Shown: positions 16,946-27,426, counted from the stretch's first letter. The stretch is DNA of 64,000 nucleotides from DATAGF01 sp963834875 (GCA_963834875.1 CAWIDG010000033.1:186001-250000), one strand, 5' to 3'. Notes: generated by a model not told the origin, from the sequence alone. Numbers and translations: made by a program.

Positions 16946-17214
16946 GTGCGACCTGCTCGCACATCGACAGCATCAGGCTGACGGAGTTGCCGGACGAGGT
17001 CGCCGGCTGCGCGGATTGCCTCGCGATCGGAGGAACGTGGGTGCATCTGCGCATGTGCCAGATCTGCGGGCACATCGGCTGTTGCGACCAGTCGCCGAAC
17101 AGGCACGCGAGAGCGCATTTCCACGAGACGTCGCACCCGATCATCCGCTCCGCCGAGCCGGGAGAGGACTGGTCGTGGTGCTACGTGGACGAGATCGGAT
17201 TCGAGCTCGGTTGA
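16942..17214 (+). CDS. UBP-type zinc-finger protein
   Basis: This 90-residue protein consists almost entirely of a ubiquitin-protease-type zinc finger (Pfam zf-UBP): TCSHI, CADCLAIGGTWVHLRMCQ, CGHIGCCDQSPNRHARAHF, then SHPIIRSAEPGEDWSWCYVD. The Cys and His ligands are all present. Bacterial members are common in actinobacteria and bind no known ubiquitin; the role is unknown. Overlap with the DsbA-like gene suggests that they work together. Confidence 0.88.
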   Translation: MSATCSHIDSIRLTELPDEVAGCADCLAIGGTWVHLRMCQICGHIGCCDQSPNRHARAHFHETSHPIIRSAEPGEDWSWCYVDEIGFELG

Positions 17215-17238
17215 CGTGACCGCCACCTCATTCTCCAG

Positions 17239-17844
17239 ATGAACGGGGAAGGGCGGTCGTGGCCGAGGCCTGGAGCCATCGCTGAGCGGTCGCTGGTCGA
17301 TGAGATCCTGCTCGACGCCAGTGAGGCGCACGACGTCTGGATTGCGGCCCGGCCGAACGTCGTGTTCGCGGCCGTGAAGCAGGTCACCGTGCAGGAGGTG
17401 CGCCTCCTCACGCCGTTGGAGGCGCTGCGCGGGTTACCGAGCCTGCTGACGGGACGCTCGGTCTTCCTCCCGACGCGCTCGGCACCGGCACTCGATGTGT
17501 TCACGGCGGGCGTCGTCGCCCTGGGCGAGCGTGCCGGCGCAGAAATCGTTGCGGGGGCCGTCGGTCGCTTCTGGCGCTTGGCCGGCAACGAGCCGGTGGC
17601 GGTACGTACGCGCGGGGACTTCCGTTCATTCGCCGATGCCGGCTACGCGAAGGCGGCCATGGGCTTCCTCGTGCGTCCCGAGCGCGGCGGCAGCCGCGTC
17701 ATCACCGAGACCCGCGTCGCGGGAACGAGCCCCGAGGCGACGCAGGCGTGGCTGCTCTATTGGCGTGTGATCCGGCTCGGAAGCGGCGCCATCCGCAGGA
17801 GCTGGCTCGCCGCCATCCGACCCCGCGTGGCGCACGCCGGCTAG
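17239..17844 (+). CDS. SRPBCC/DUF2867-like protein of unknown function
   Basis: This 201-residue protein has the segments ILLDASEAHDVWIAARPNVV, VGRFWRLAGNEPVAV, GYAKAAMGFLVRP and TETRVAGTSPEATQAWLLYW, then RLGSGAIRRSW. The pattern recalls the START/SRPBCC-like lipid-binding proteins found near cyclases and hydrolases in actinobacteria, but the match is by eye only. It lies 24 bp after the zinc-finger gene and is probably the last gene of the LUD operon. Confidence 0.6.
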   Translation: MNGEGRSWPRPGAIAERSLVDEILLDASEAHDVWIAARPNVVFAAVKQVTVQEVRLLTPLEALRGLPSLLTGRSVFLPTRSAPALDVFTAGVVALGERAGAEIVAGAVGRFWRLAGNEPVAVRTRGDFRSFADAGYAKAAMGFLVRPERGGSRVITETRVAGTSPEATQAWLLYWRVIRLGSGAIRRSWLAAIRPRVAHAG

Positions 17845-17883
17845 GTAGCGCAGAAGGCGGATCGACCGACTCAGCGAGACGAC

Positions 17884-17942
17884 GACTGGCCACTCGCACT
17901 GTCCACCGGCGGATGCGAGTCCGGCGCGCGAGAACGACGCTC
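17884..17942 (+). promoter_or_regulatory. Island promoter copy E (long form)
   Basis: GACTGGCCACT (17884-17894), GGATGCGAG (17911-17919), 16 bp, GACGCTC (17936-17942). The MMPL start is 31 bp further on. Confidence 0.75.
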
Positions 17943-17973
17943 GTCCCTCGCGACGAAACGAAGAGGGGCTGTC

Positions 17974-20193
17974 ATGGGAACTCTCGCCCGCTGGTCGTAC
18001 CGCCGTCGATGGGTGGTGCTCGTGAGCTGGGTGGTGGCGCTGGTCGGCCTCACGGGGCTCGGCGCGGTGATCGGAACCAGCTACAGCACCGACTTCTCCC
18101 TGCCGGGCACCGACTCGCAGCGAGCCGTGGACCTGCTCGAGCGCGAGTTCCCGGCCCAGTCCGGCGAGACCGACACGATCGTCTTCTCGGTCGCCGTCGG
18201 GCTCGGTGCGCGACGCCGACGTGCGCGCGCAGATCGAGCCGATGCTGAGCGAGGTCGCCGCGTCGGCGAACGTGGCCGGCGTGGGCAGCCCCTACGCCGC
18301 CGACGGCGCCACCCAGGTCAGCGACGACGGGCGCGTGGCCTTCGCCACGGTGACCTTCGACGCGAGCCGGCAGCCGAGGTGCCCACCGAGTCGGTCGAGG
18401 CCGTCATCGACACCGCTCGGGCCGTCGAGAGCGACGCGCTGCAGGTGAACCTGGGCGGACAGGCGATCGGGCAGACCGAGCAGGCCAGCCTCACGACCTC
18501 CGAGCTGGTCGGCGTCGTCGGCGCGGCCATCGTGCTGTTCGCGTTCTTCGGCTCGCTGCTGGCGATGCTGCTGCCGCTGGCATCGGCCCTCGCCGGCCTC
18601 GGCGCCGGCCTGGCGGGCATCGGCCTGCTCTCGCAGGTCATGGGCGTGGCCGACCTCTCGAGCCAGCTGGCGATCCTGATCGGCCTGGGCGTGGGGATCG
18701 ACTACGCCCTGTTCATCGTCTCGCGCCACCGCACGGCCCTCAAGCAGGGCCGGACCCCCGAGCAGGCGGTCGTCGGTGCCCTCGACACCTCGGGGCGCGC
18801 CGTGCTGTTCGCCGGGGCGACGGTGATCATCGCGCTCCTGGGCCTGTTCGCGCTCGGCGTCGGCTTCCTCTACGGCGTCGCCCTCGCGGTCGCCATGACC
18901 GTCGCGCTGACGGTGCTCTCGTCGATCACGCTGCTGCCGGCGCTGCTCGGCTTCATCGGGCCGCGCGCCCTCAGCCGGCGCGAGCGCCGGCGTCTGGCCG
19001 CATCCGGGCCGCTCGCCGCGGCCCCCTCGGGGCCCTGGGCCCGCTGGGCCGGGCTCGTGCAGCGGCGCCCGGTGCTGCTGGCCGTGGCCGCGACCGCGCT
19101 GATGGTCGCCCTGGCGATCCCGTTCTTCTCGCTGCGCCTGGGCTCCTCGGACGCGGGCAACAACCCCAGCTCCACGACCACCCGTCAGGCCTACGACCAG
19201 CTGGCCGCCGGCTTCGGCCCCGGCTTCAACGGGCCGCTGCAGGTGGCCGCCGAGCTCGATGGCGCCGATGACGAGGCGGCCCTGGCCGAGGTGGCCGACG
19301 CCGCGCGCCAGACCCCCGGCGTGGCCGAGGTCGGCCCGATCGTCGCCAGCCCCGGCGACGGCGCGGCCGTGTTCGAGGTCTACCCGACCACGAGCCCGCA
19401 ATCGGCCGAGACCGACGAGCTCCTGAACAGCCTGCGCGACCAGGTGATCCCGCAGACGACGGCGGAGAGCGACCTCACGGTCTACGTCGGCGGCCAGACG
19501 GCCACCGCGGCCGACTTCTCCTCGGTCCTGTCCGACGCGTTGCCGCTCTTCATCGGCATCGTGGTTGCGCTCTCGCTGCTGCTGCTGATGGTCGCCTTCC
19601 GCAGCCTGCTGATCCCGGCGGTCGCCGCGCTGATGAACCTGCTGTCGGTCGCCGCCGCCTTCGGCGTGATCGTGGCCGTGTTCCAGTGGGGCTGGGCCGC
19701 CGACCTGATCGGGGTGGACAGCACCGGGCCGATCGAGGCCTTCGTCCCGGTGTTCGTGTTCGCGATCCTGTTCGGCCTGTCAACCGACTACCAGGTCTTC
19801 CTGGTGGGCCGGATGCGCGAGGCCTGGGCCGCGGGCGCCGACAACCAGCGCGCCGTGCGCGACGGCCTGGCCGCCACCGGCCCCGTCATCACCGCCGCCG
19901 CGATCATCATGGTGCTGGTCTTCGGCTCCTTCGTCCTCGGCGACGAGCGCGCCCTCAAGCTGTTCGGCCTCGGCCTGGCCGTGGCCATCCTGCTCGACGC
20001 GCTGATCGTGCGGACCATCCTGGTGCCGGCCGTCATGCACATCCTCGGCCGCGCCAACTGGTGGCTCCCGGGCTGGCTCGACCGGATCCTGCCGCGGATC
20101 TCGATCGAGGGCGAGGCGGCCGCCCCGGCCGAGCGCCGGGCCGAGGACCCGCCGCGGCCGCCCCTGGCTCCGACGCCCACGCCCGACTCCTGA
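17974..20193 (+). CDS. MMPL/RND-family membrane transporter, two compensating frameshifts
   Basis: This protein of about 739 residues has two RND halves. Each starts with a single helix (LVSWVVALVGLTGLGAVIG, then LLAVAATALMVALAIPFF) and an external loop, followed by five or six helices. The proton-relay segments GLGVGIDYALFIVSRHR and FGLSTDYQVFLVGRMRE are intact. Between about 18205 and 18375 the frame is wrong; another frame reads ADVRAQIEPMLSEVAASANV. The family exports lipids, siderophores or toxic hydrophobic compounds; the substrate here is unknown. GAAGAGG precedes the ATG. Confidence 0.9.
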   Translation: MGTLARWSYRRRWVVLVSWVVALVGLTGLGAVIGTSYSTDFSLPGTDSQRAVDLLEREFPAQSGETDTIVFSVAVGLGARRRRARADRADAERGRRVGERGRRGQPLRRRRRHPGQRRRARGLRHGDLRREPAAEVPTESVEAVIDTARAVESDALQVNLGGQAIGQTEQASLTTSELVGVVGAAIVLFAFFGSLLAMLLPLASALAGLGAGLAGIGLLSQVMGVADLSSQLAILIGLGVGIDYALFIVSRHRTALKQGRTPEQAVVGALDTSGRAVLFAGATVIIALLGLFALGVGFLYGVALAVAMTVALTVLSSITLLPALLGFIGPRALSRRERRRLAASGPLAAAPSGPWARWAGLVQRRPVLLAVAATALMVALAIPFFSLRLGSSDAGNNPSSTTTRQAYDQLAAGFGPGFNGPLQVAAELDGADDEAALAEVADAARQTPGVAEVGPIVASPGDGAAVFEVYPTTSPQSAETDELLNSLRDQVIPQTTAESDLTVYVGGQTATAADFSSVLSDALPLFIGIVVALSLLLLMVAFRSLLIPAVAALMNLLSVAAAFGVIVAVFQWGWAADLIGVDSTGPIEAFVPVFVFAILFGLSTDYQVFLVGRMREAWAAGADNQRAVRDGLAATGPVITAAAIIMVLVFGSFVLGDERALKLFGLGLAVAILLDALIVRTILVPAVMHILGRANWWLPGWLDRILPRISIEGEAAAPAERRAEDPPRPPLAPTPTPDS

Positions 20194-20208
20194 CGGACAT
20201 GTCCGTCA
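20191..20208. promoter_or_regulatory. Perfect 18-bp palindrome spanning the MMPL stop
   Basis: TGACGGACATGTCCGTCA is a perfect inverted repeat. It starts at the MMPL stop codon and contains the ATG of the next gene (20199). Its form resembles operators of TetR-family repressors, which often control MMPL genes, but no TetR gene is present in the window. Confidence 0.55.
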
Positions 20209-20486
20209 ACCACAGATCGGCCGCGACGCGTGCACGCCCTGCGATCCTCGCGTCCCAGGTCGTCGTGCTCGTCGCCCTGAGCGGCCTGGTGGTCTGGCGC
20301 GTGGACCTGGGCGAGGCGGGCCGGGTGCTGGCCTCGGCCGCGTGGCCCCTCCTGGCGGCGGCCCTGCTGGCCAACGCGGCCTCGGCGACGCTGAAGGCCA
20401 TGACCTGGCAGGGGCTCATCACCGGGCTGGGCGGCGTCGGCCCGCGCGGCTGCCGCCGCCTCGATCTGGTGGGCCCGTTCTTCGTG
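20199..20486 (+). pseudogene. Truncated UPF0104/lysylphosphatidylglycerol-synthase-like membrane protein
   Basis: About 96 residues from the ATG at 20199: a first helix (LASQVVVLVALSGLVVW), WPLLAAALLANAASATLKAM, WQGLITGLGGVG, then LVGPFFVG. These match the start of UPF0104-type membrane proteins of 300 or more residues. After FFVGA the frame runs into sequence belonging to a gene on the opposite strand. The loss of two thirds makes it non-functional. The start was probably coupled to the MMPL gene. Confidence 0.7.
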
Positions 20487-20741
20487 GGAGCCACTGTCGA
20501 AGAGGAGGATCGGCAGGCCGAAGGCGAACAGCGTCGCCGCGTGGCCAAGGCCTTAGGCAAGTCCAAGCTCCCCGGCGCGGCGGGCGGCGCGCTCCGGTCC
20601 GCTCGCTACGAGCGTCGTCATGGCGGCGAGGTGATCCGGGTCGGTCGCGTGGCGCAGCCCGAGGAGGACGGCGACGGCGATGACGATCCAGATCGAGGCG
20701 CCGCCCGAGGAGGCGGCGATGCTCTCGTCGAGGCCGAACAT
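20486..20741 (-). pseudogene. Remnant of a nickel/cobalt transporter (NiCoT/HoxN type)
   Basis: From the ATG at 20741 the frame reads MFGLDESIAAS, a helix WIVIAVAVLLGLRHATDPDH with the HX4DH metal signature of NiCoT transporters, then LAAMTTLVASG. A TAA at 20553 sits where a Trp is expected, after which homology continues as GLGHAATLFAFGLPILLF until about 20486. Only the first 85 or so of about 300 residues remain. It meets the UPF0104 fragment head-on at about 20486. Confidence 0.7.
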
Positions 20742-20775
20742 CGGATCCACCCGGCCGAGGGCGCAGCCCTGAATC

Positions 20776-21588
20776 CACGAAGGGCCCGTTGAACACGGGC
20801 GCCTCCCCGTAGGGCTGGCCGGCCATGAGCAGGTAGCGAGTGCCCGGGGAGGCATCGGTGACCGCGAACCCCTCGCCGGGGCCGAGGAGGACGAGCTGGG
20901 GAGGCCTCGCTCGGCGCCGGTTGGCACCGAACGCGGCCTCGCCCTCCAGCACGTAGGCGAAGCCCTGGAACTCGGCTGGGATTGCTGTGGTGAGCTCCCC
21001 GCCCCGCGGCAGCTCGATGTCGAGGATGATCGCGGGCGTCCCCAGGCGAACGGGTGAGCCGTCGCCGACGAGCACCCGGACCGTCGCGTCGCCCTCCTGC
21101 CGCACGGGGATCTGCTCCGGCTGCACCACCAGCGCGCTCGGCTCTGCCTGCTTGTCCCTCCGGGCCAGGTTCACCCAGAACAGCACGCCTCGGGTCTCGG
21201 CGTCGGCTTGGCCGTCCTCGAGCTCGTCCGCCCCGACCGCCTCGGCGTGCCACACACCTCGCCCGGTTCTGAGCGCGAGCAGCGCGCCCTCAGTGAGTCG
21301 CGCCCTCTCCGTGGCTCCGTCCACGCCGGTCGAGTGGCCCGTGCTGAGCGAGCCCTCGAGGAGGTACCACAGGTTGTCGAACCCTCGGTGGGGGTGCCTG
21401 GTGTCGACGTCCTTCAGGTCCGACGGCCGGAAGCGACCTTCGTGAACGAGGATGAATGGATCGACCTGTTCGTAGGGCACATTCCGCGAGGGCAGGGCCT
21501 CGAGGACGCCCTGCCCCATGACGCGCGTCCGCGCTGCATCCTCCACGAGGACGGCGTCGCGCCCTGTCACTTCACGTTGTTCTTCCAT
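20776..21588 (-). CDS. Pirin-family cupin, C-terminus replaced
   Basis: Two-cupin pirin. The metal site DTRHPHRGFDNLWYLLEG is near residue 65, with GRGVWHAEAV about 45 residues later, and the C-terminal cupin ends at GEAPVFNGPFV. Pirins normally add about 20 residues here. Instead the frame continues as nonsense to 20419 through the nickel-transporter remnant, so about 270 residues are genuine. Bacterial pirins may be quercetinase-like or redox-sensing. AAGGAGGA precedes the ATG, and promoter copy G lies 23 bp upstream. Confidence 0.85.
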
Positions 21589-21610
21589 GGCTCCTCCTTG
21601 ATGGCCCGGC

Positions 21611-21669
21611 GAGTGTCGTTCGCGCCGGCCGCACTCGCATCCGCCAGTGCACAGCGCGAGTGGCCAGTC
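21611..21669 (-). promoter_or_regulatory. Island promoter copy G (long form)
   Basis: Minus strand: GACTGGCCACT (21659-21669), GGATGCGAG (21634-21642), 16 bp, GACACTC (21611-21617). It reads into the pirin gene. Confidence 0.78.
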
Positions 21670-21711
21670 GTGTTCCGGCGGCGCCGACGGGACGCCGCCT
21701 GGCGGGCGCGG

Positions 21712-24481
21712 CTAGAGCGGCGGGACGGTGGCCGGCTCGCTCGGCAGGACGCGCTCGAGCTGGTTGCGCGAGCTGATCTCGAGCTTGGTGAAGACCTTGT
21801 GCAGGTGGTACTGGACCGTGCGCGGGCTGATGAACAGCCGGGCGCCGATCTCGGGGTTCGAGAGCCCGTCGCGGGCGAGCCGCGCGATCTGTCTCTCCTG
21901 AGCCGTGAGCTCGTCGCGCGTCTCCAACGTGCGCTTGCGGGTGGTCTCGCCCGTGGCCGAGAGCTCGCGCCGGGCCCGCTCGGCGAACGCCTCGATGCCC
22001 ATCCTCGCGAGCATCTCGTGGGCGCTGCGCAGCTGCGCGCGCGCGTCGGCGCGCCGGTGCTCGCGTCGCAGCCACTCGCCGTAGAGCAGATGGCCGCGGG
22101 CGAGCTCCCTGCGGACGCGGGTTCGGCCGAGCCGCTCGATCGACTCGCGGTAGTGACTGTCGGCGACCTCGCCCTCGCTCAGGAGGGCGCGGACGCGGGC
22201 TTGGATCCCCAGCGCCCACTCCGTCGGCGTCACGCGTGTGCGCTCTGAGAGCCACTCGAGTGCGGCCCGGACGGACGCGACGTCGCCGGTCCTGGACGCC
22301 GCCTCGGCCAGCTCGGGCACGACAAAGGGCCCGTACGCCACCGGATCGCGCTCGAATAATCGCCAAGCGGCGTCGCGCGCGGCGTCGTGGCGACCGAGGC
22401 CGTTGTCGAGCACCGAGCTCGCGTAGGTCGCGAGGTTGACGCCCAGACCGCCTGCGGTCGCCTCCCCCAAGGCGGCCTCGATCGGCTCAGACGCCTGCGC
22501 CTCCCGGCCGCGCCAGGCCGCGAGCATCATCTCGGTGTACGCAAGCGGCGGGTTGCCGGTCGCCTCAGCGATCAGGCGCTCTTCTTCGATCAGCTGCGCC
22601 GCCGCGGTCGAGTCGCCGGCGACATGGTGGGTCCAGGCGAGGAGGTTGAGCGCGAACTGCAACTGCACGAGCGCGCCCGTGTCGCGGGCGAACTGTGCCT
22701 GGCGAGCGGCCAGGGCATGCCAGGACTCGAAGTCCCACAGCTCCAGGGCGATTGTGGCGCTCCAGCGCCAGCGCCCGACGTCGTCGTTGGCGACGTTCAG
22801 AGCGAGAAACGGCTCGAGTGCTCGCGTCAGCGTCGGCGCGGCCGCTGAGTATCCCTCCGTCAAGCGCAGCGCGAACGCGTCGAGCAGGAGGTCGACCCCC
22901 CGCGGCGGGTCGGGGCCGGGGGGCGCGGCGCGCGCGGCCTTGGCGGCCTCCCGCAGGCTGCCGGGGCTGTCCAGGTCGTCGGCCCACATCGCGGCCACGA
23001 GCGCCTCCAAGTGCGTCTCGCGCGCGGAGTCCGCGTCGATCGGCTCGAGGCGTCTGGCCGCGCCGAGGAGGAGGCGAGCGGCGTCGCCGACGCGCTGCTG
23101 GTCAAAGGCGATCTGCCCGCGCAGGTGCTCGACCTCGGCCGTCCGCAGGGCATCGGGGGGCCCGGCCTCGACCGCGACCAGCAGCCCCAGGGCCGGGTCG
23201 AGCGCCCCGGCGTCGCGCTTGACCCTGGCGGCCGCGAGCAGACGCTGGGCGCGGCGGGCCGGCTCGGGCGTCAGCATCGCCGCGCGCTCGAGGAAGGCGG
23301 CCGCCGCGGCCAGGCCCCCCCGCCTCTGCGCGCGATCGGCCGAGCGCTCGAGCTCGGCGGCGACCTCCTCGTCGGGCCCGGGCGAGGCCTGGGCCCGGTG
23401 CCAGGCGTGCCGGTCGGGATCGAGCTCCGGGTCGGTGACCTCGGCCAGCGCGCCGTGCACCGCTTGGCGCTCCTGGAGCGAGGCCGATCGGTAGGCCGCC
23501 GAGCGCACCAGCGGATGGCGAAAGCGCACGGAGGCGGCGACCTCGAGCAGGCCGGCCTCGGCCGCCGCCGCCGCCGCCGCCGGCCCGATCCCCAGCCGCC
23601 CGGCCGCCCGCCACACCAGCAGCGGCTCGCCGACCGGATCGGCCGCCGCCAGCAGCAGCAGGCGCCGGGACTCGGCCGGAAGCGCCTCGAGCCGACGCCG
23701 GAAGCTCTCCTCGATGCTCCGCGAGAGCGGCACCGCGCCGGGGAGTGCGAACCCGCCCGCCAGCTCCGCCGGCGCCACCCCCCGCGCCAGCTCCAGCAGC
23801 GCCAGGGGGTTGCCGCGCGTCTCGGCTGACGATCTGGTCGCGGACGCGGGCGTCCAGGGGCGCGGTGAGCACCGAGTCCAGCAGCGCGCGCGCATCGCCC
23901 TCGGGCAGCCCCTCGACCACCAGCTCCGGCAACCCCGCCACCTCGTCGCTCAGTCCGCGCGCCGCGAATACCACGCCCACCGATTCCGCCTCCAGGCGGC
24001 GCGCCACGAACCCGAGCACCTGCGCCGAGGCGCGATCGAGCCACTGCTCGTCGTCCACCACGCAGATCACCGGCTGCTCCTCGGCCGCGTCGGAGAGCAG
24101 GCTCAGGACGGCCAGGCCGACCAAGAAGCGATCCGGCGTCGACCCGCGCGCGACGCCGAAGGCCGTCCGCAGCGCATCCCGCTGCGGCACCGGGAGGCGC
24201 TCGAGGCGATCCAGCATCGGCGCCAACAGCTGATGCACCGCGGCGTAGGCGAGCTCCATCTCCGATTGGACACCGGCCGTTCGGGCCACCAGGCAGCCCG
24301 ACGCTTGCTCGACCATGTGCTCGAGCAGCGCCGTCTTGCCCACCCCCGGCTCGCCACGCACCACCAGTGCCCGGCTCTCGCCCGCGCGAACCGCCCCGAT
24401 GAGCCGGTCGAGCGCGCCGCCTTCGCTGCGCCGGCCCTTCAGCTCTGTGGCGCGTCCTCGGATACGGGAATCTGCGGCCAT
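21712..24481 (-). CDS. LAL-family regulator 1 (AAA ATPase and LuxR HTH), one +1 frameshift
   Basis: Large ATP-binding LuxR (MalT/LAL-type) regulator of 922 residues once one base is removed near 23826. Order: N-terminal AAA/STAND ATPase with Walker A GEPGVGKTALL and Walker B VICVVDDEQWLD, a long TPR-like helical region, and a C-terminal LuxR HTH (ELTAQERQIARLARDGLSNP, TVQYHLHKVFTKLEISS). Such proteins bind a ligand, oligomerise with ATP and activate transcription. It lies close to the pirin gene and head-to-tail with LAL-2, of which it is a close paralogue. The start region carries CCGGTGTACGGT. Confidence 0.88.
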
Positions 24482-24491
24482 CCGCCCGGCG

Positions 24492-24503
24492 ACCGTACAC
24501 CGG
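24492..24503 (-). promoter_or_regulatory. Regulator-gene upstream motif (LAL-1)
   Basis: CCGGTGTACGGT on the minus strand, 10 bp before the LAL-1 ATG. It recurs as GCGGTGTACGGT before LAL-2, GCGGTGTAACGT before LAL-3, and exactly before the SARP gene at 57097. It may be a -10 region; the short distance would give a very short or no leader. Confidence 0.5.
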
Positions 24504-24610
24504 GTACCCGCCCGGCGGCGAGGACTCGCCCGGGCCGACCCGGAGATGACCCAACGGCTGGTCAAGGGTCGGTCTGCATCGCCGACGGGGACGCCGACAG
24601 GCGGGCGCGG

Positions 24611-27401
24611 CTAGAGCGGCCGGACGGTGGCCGGGTCGCCGGGCAGGACGCGCTCGAGCTGGTTGCGCGAGCTGATCTCGAGCTTGGTGAAGACCTTGTG
24701 CAGGTGGTACTGGACCGTGCGCGGGCTGATGAACAGCCGGGTGCCGATCTCCGGGTTCGAGAGGCCGTCGCGGGCGAGCCGCGCGATCTGGGCCTCTTGA
24801 GGGGTGAGCTCCTCGCGGGTCTCGACGGTGCGCTTGCGGGCGGTCTCGCCGGTGGCCAGCAGCTCGCGCCGTGCCCGCTCGGCGAACCCCTCCACGCCCA
24901 TCGCGTCCAGCATGTCGTGGGCCGTGCGCAGGTGCTCGCGCGCGTCCACGCGCCGGCGCTCGCGTCGCAGCCACTCGCCATAGAGCAGATGCGCGCGGGC
25001 GAGATGCACGCGCGCGCGGGTACGGCCGAGGCACTCGATCGACTCGCGGTAGAGACCCTCGGCGGCCTCGCCCTCGCTGAGAAAGGCGCGGACGCGGGCT
25101 TCGATCCCCAGCGCCCACTCGCTGGCGGTCACGCGCGTGCGCTCGGAGAGCCACTCGAGCGCGGCCCTGACGAGCGCGACGTCACCGGTCCTGGACGCCG
25201 CCTCGGCCAGCTCGGGCACGACAAAGGGCCCGTACCCGAGCTGGTCGCGCTCGAATGCCTGCCGGGCGGCCTCGCGCGCGACGTCGTGGCGACCGAGGCC
25301 GTTGTAGAGCACCGAGCTCGCGTGAGTCGCGAAGTTGACCAGCCTGCCCAGACCACGGGCGGCCGCCTCCCGCAGGGTGGCCTCGATCAGCTCAGATGCC
25401 GGCGCCTCCTGGCCGCGCCACGCCGCGAGCGTCGTCTCCATGTTCACAAGCGATGGGTTGCGCGTCACCTCAGCGATCAGGCGATCTTCTTCGAGCAGCA
25501 GCGCCGTGGTGGTCAACTCGCCGGCGAGAAGGTGGCTCGCCGCCAGGAAGGTGAGCGCGTACTGCAGGTGCACGAGCGCGCCCGTCTCGCGGGCGTACCG
25601 CTCCTGGCGAGCGGCCAGGGCATGCCAGGATTCGGCGTCCCAGAGCTCGAGGGCGACGATGGCGCTGGCTCTGGAACCGGCGAGCCAGAGCCAGCGGCCG
25701 GCTTCGTCGTCCGGGACGTTGGGAGCGAGAACCAGCTCGAGTGCTCGGGTCAGCGTGGGTGCGGCCGCCGCGTATCCCTCCGTCAAGCGGATCGCGAACG
25801 CGTCGAGCAGGACGTCGACCGCACGCGGCGGTTCGGGACCGGGGGGCGCGGCGCGCGCGGCCTGGGCGGCCTCCAGCAGGCCACCGGGGCCGTCCAGGCC
25901 GCCGGCCATCGCGGCCCCGAGCGCCTCGAGATACGTGTCGCGCGCGGACTCGGCGTTAACCGGCTCGAGGCGTCTGGCCGCGCTCACGAGCAGCCGAGCG
26001 GCGTCGCTGCCGCGACGCTGGTCATAGGCGATCTGCCCGCGCAGGTGCTCCACCTCGGCGGTCCGCAGCGCGTCAGGCGGGCCGGCCTCGACCGCGACCA
26101 GCAGCCCGAGGGCCGCGTCGAGCGCGCCGGCGTCGCGCTTGGCCCTGGCGGCGGCCAGCAGGCGCTGGGCACGGCGAGCGGGCTCGGGCGTCAGCATCGC
26201 CGCGCGCTCGAGGAAGGCGGCCGCCGCGGCGACGCCCCCGCGGGCCTGCGCGCGGTCGGCCGAGCGCTCGAGCTCGGAGGCGACATCCTCGTCGGGCCCG
26301 GGCGCGGCCTGGGCCCGGTGCCAGGCGCGCCGGTCGGGATCGAGCCCCGGATCGGTGGCCTCCGCCAGGGCGCGATGCACCTGCTGTCGCTCCTGAAGCG
26401 AGGCATACCGGTAGGCCGCCGACCGCACCAGCGGGTGGCGGAACCGAACCGAGGCGGCGACCTCGAGCAGGCCGGCCTCGGCCGCCGGCGCCGCGGCCGC
26501 GGGCCCGATTCCGAGCCGCTCGGCCGCCCGCCACACCAGCAGCGGGTCGCCGACCGGATCGGCCGCCGCGAGCAGCAGCAGGCGCCGGGTCTCGGTCGGG
26601 AGCGCGTCGAGCCGGCGCCGGAAGCTCTCCTCGATGCTCCGCGAGAGCGGCACCGCGCCGGGGAGCGCGAACCCGCCGGCCAGCTCGGCCGGCGTCGCCC
26701 CGCGCGGCAGCTCCAACAGCGCGAGGGGGTTGCCGCGCGTCTCGGCGACGATCCGCTCGCGGACGCGCTCGTCCAGGGGCGCGGTGAGCGCCGAGTCCAG
26801 CAGCGCCCGCGCATCGTCCTCGCGCAAGCCCCTCGACCACCAGCTCCGGCAACCCCGCCACCTCGTCGCTCGGGGCGCGGGCCGCGAAGGCCAGCCCGAC
26901 CGATTCCGCCTCCAGGCGGCGCGCCACGAACCCGAGGACCTGCGCCGAGGCGCGATCGAGCCACTGCTCGTCGTCCACCACGCAGATCACCGGCCGCTCC
27001 TCGGCCACCTCGGAGAGCAGGCCCAGCACCGCCAGGCCGACCAGGAACCGAGCCGGCGCCGGCCCCGGCCTGAGGCCGAACGCCATCCGCAGCGCATCGC
27101 GCTGCGGCGCCGGGAGACGCTCGAGGCGATCCAGCATCGGCGCCAACAGCTGGTGCACCGCGGCGTAGGCGAGCTCCATCTCCGATTGGACGCCCGCGGT
27201 GCGCGCCACCTCGCAGCCCGAGGCTCGCTCGACCAGGTAGTCGAGCAGCGCCGTCTTGCCCACACCCGGCTCCCCGCGCACCACCAGTGACCGGCTCTCA
27301 CCCGCGCGGACAGCCTCGATGAGCCGGTCGAGCACGCCGCGTTCGCTGCGCCGGCCCACCAGCTCTGCCGCGCGTCCTCGGATACGGGAATCTGGGGCCA
27401 T
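24611..27401 (-). CDS. LAL-family regulator 2 (AAA ATPase and LuxR HTH), one +1 frameshift
   Basis: Paralogue of LAL-1 with the same order of domains: GEPGVGKTALLDYLVE, VICVVDDEQWLDRA, TPR-like middle, and C-terminal HTH (QIARLARDGLSNPEIGTRLF, TVQYHLHKVF). Removing one T near 26826, where EGL should read into REDDARALL, gives 929 residues. Long stretches are near-identical to LAL-1 and LAL-3. It is the middle of the tandem pair and lies beside, but on its own promoter from, the LLM gene. Confidence 0.88.
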
Positions 27402-27414
27402 CTGCCCGACACCG

Positions 27415-27426
27415 ACCGTACACCGC
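27415..27426 (-). promoter_or_regulatory. Regulator-gene upstream motif (LAL-2)
   Basis: GCGGTGTACGGT on the minus strand, 13 bp before the LAL-2 ATG. Upstream of it LAL-1 and LAL-2 also share GGCCCGGGCGAGTCCTCGCC, which shows that the whole upstream region was duplicated with the gene. Confidence 0.5.

Noticed and set aside
23714..27073. A 1,119-codon open frame on the plus strand across LAL-1 and LAL-2
   Set aside because: It is the antisense shadow of two LAL genes. The product is Arg/Gly/Ala-rich low-complexity sequence without any domain, as is usual in very GC-rich DNA.
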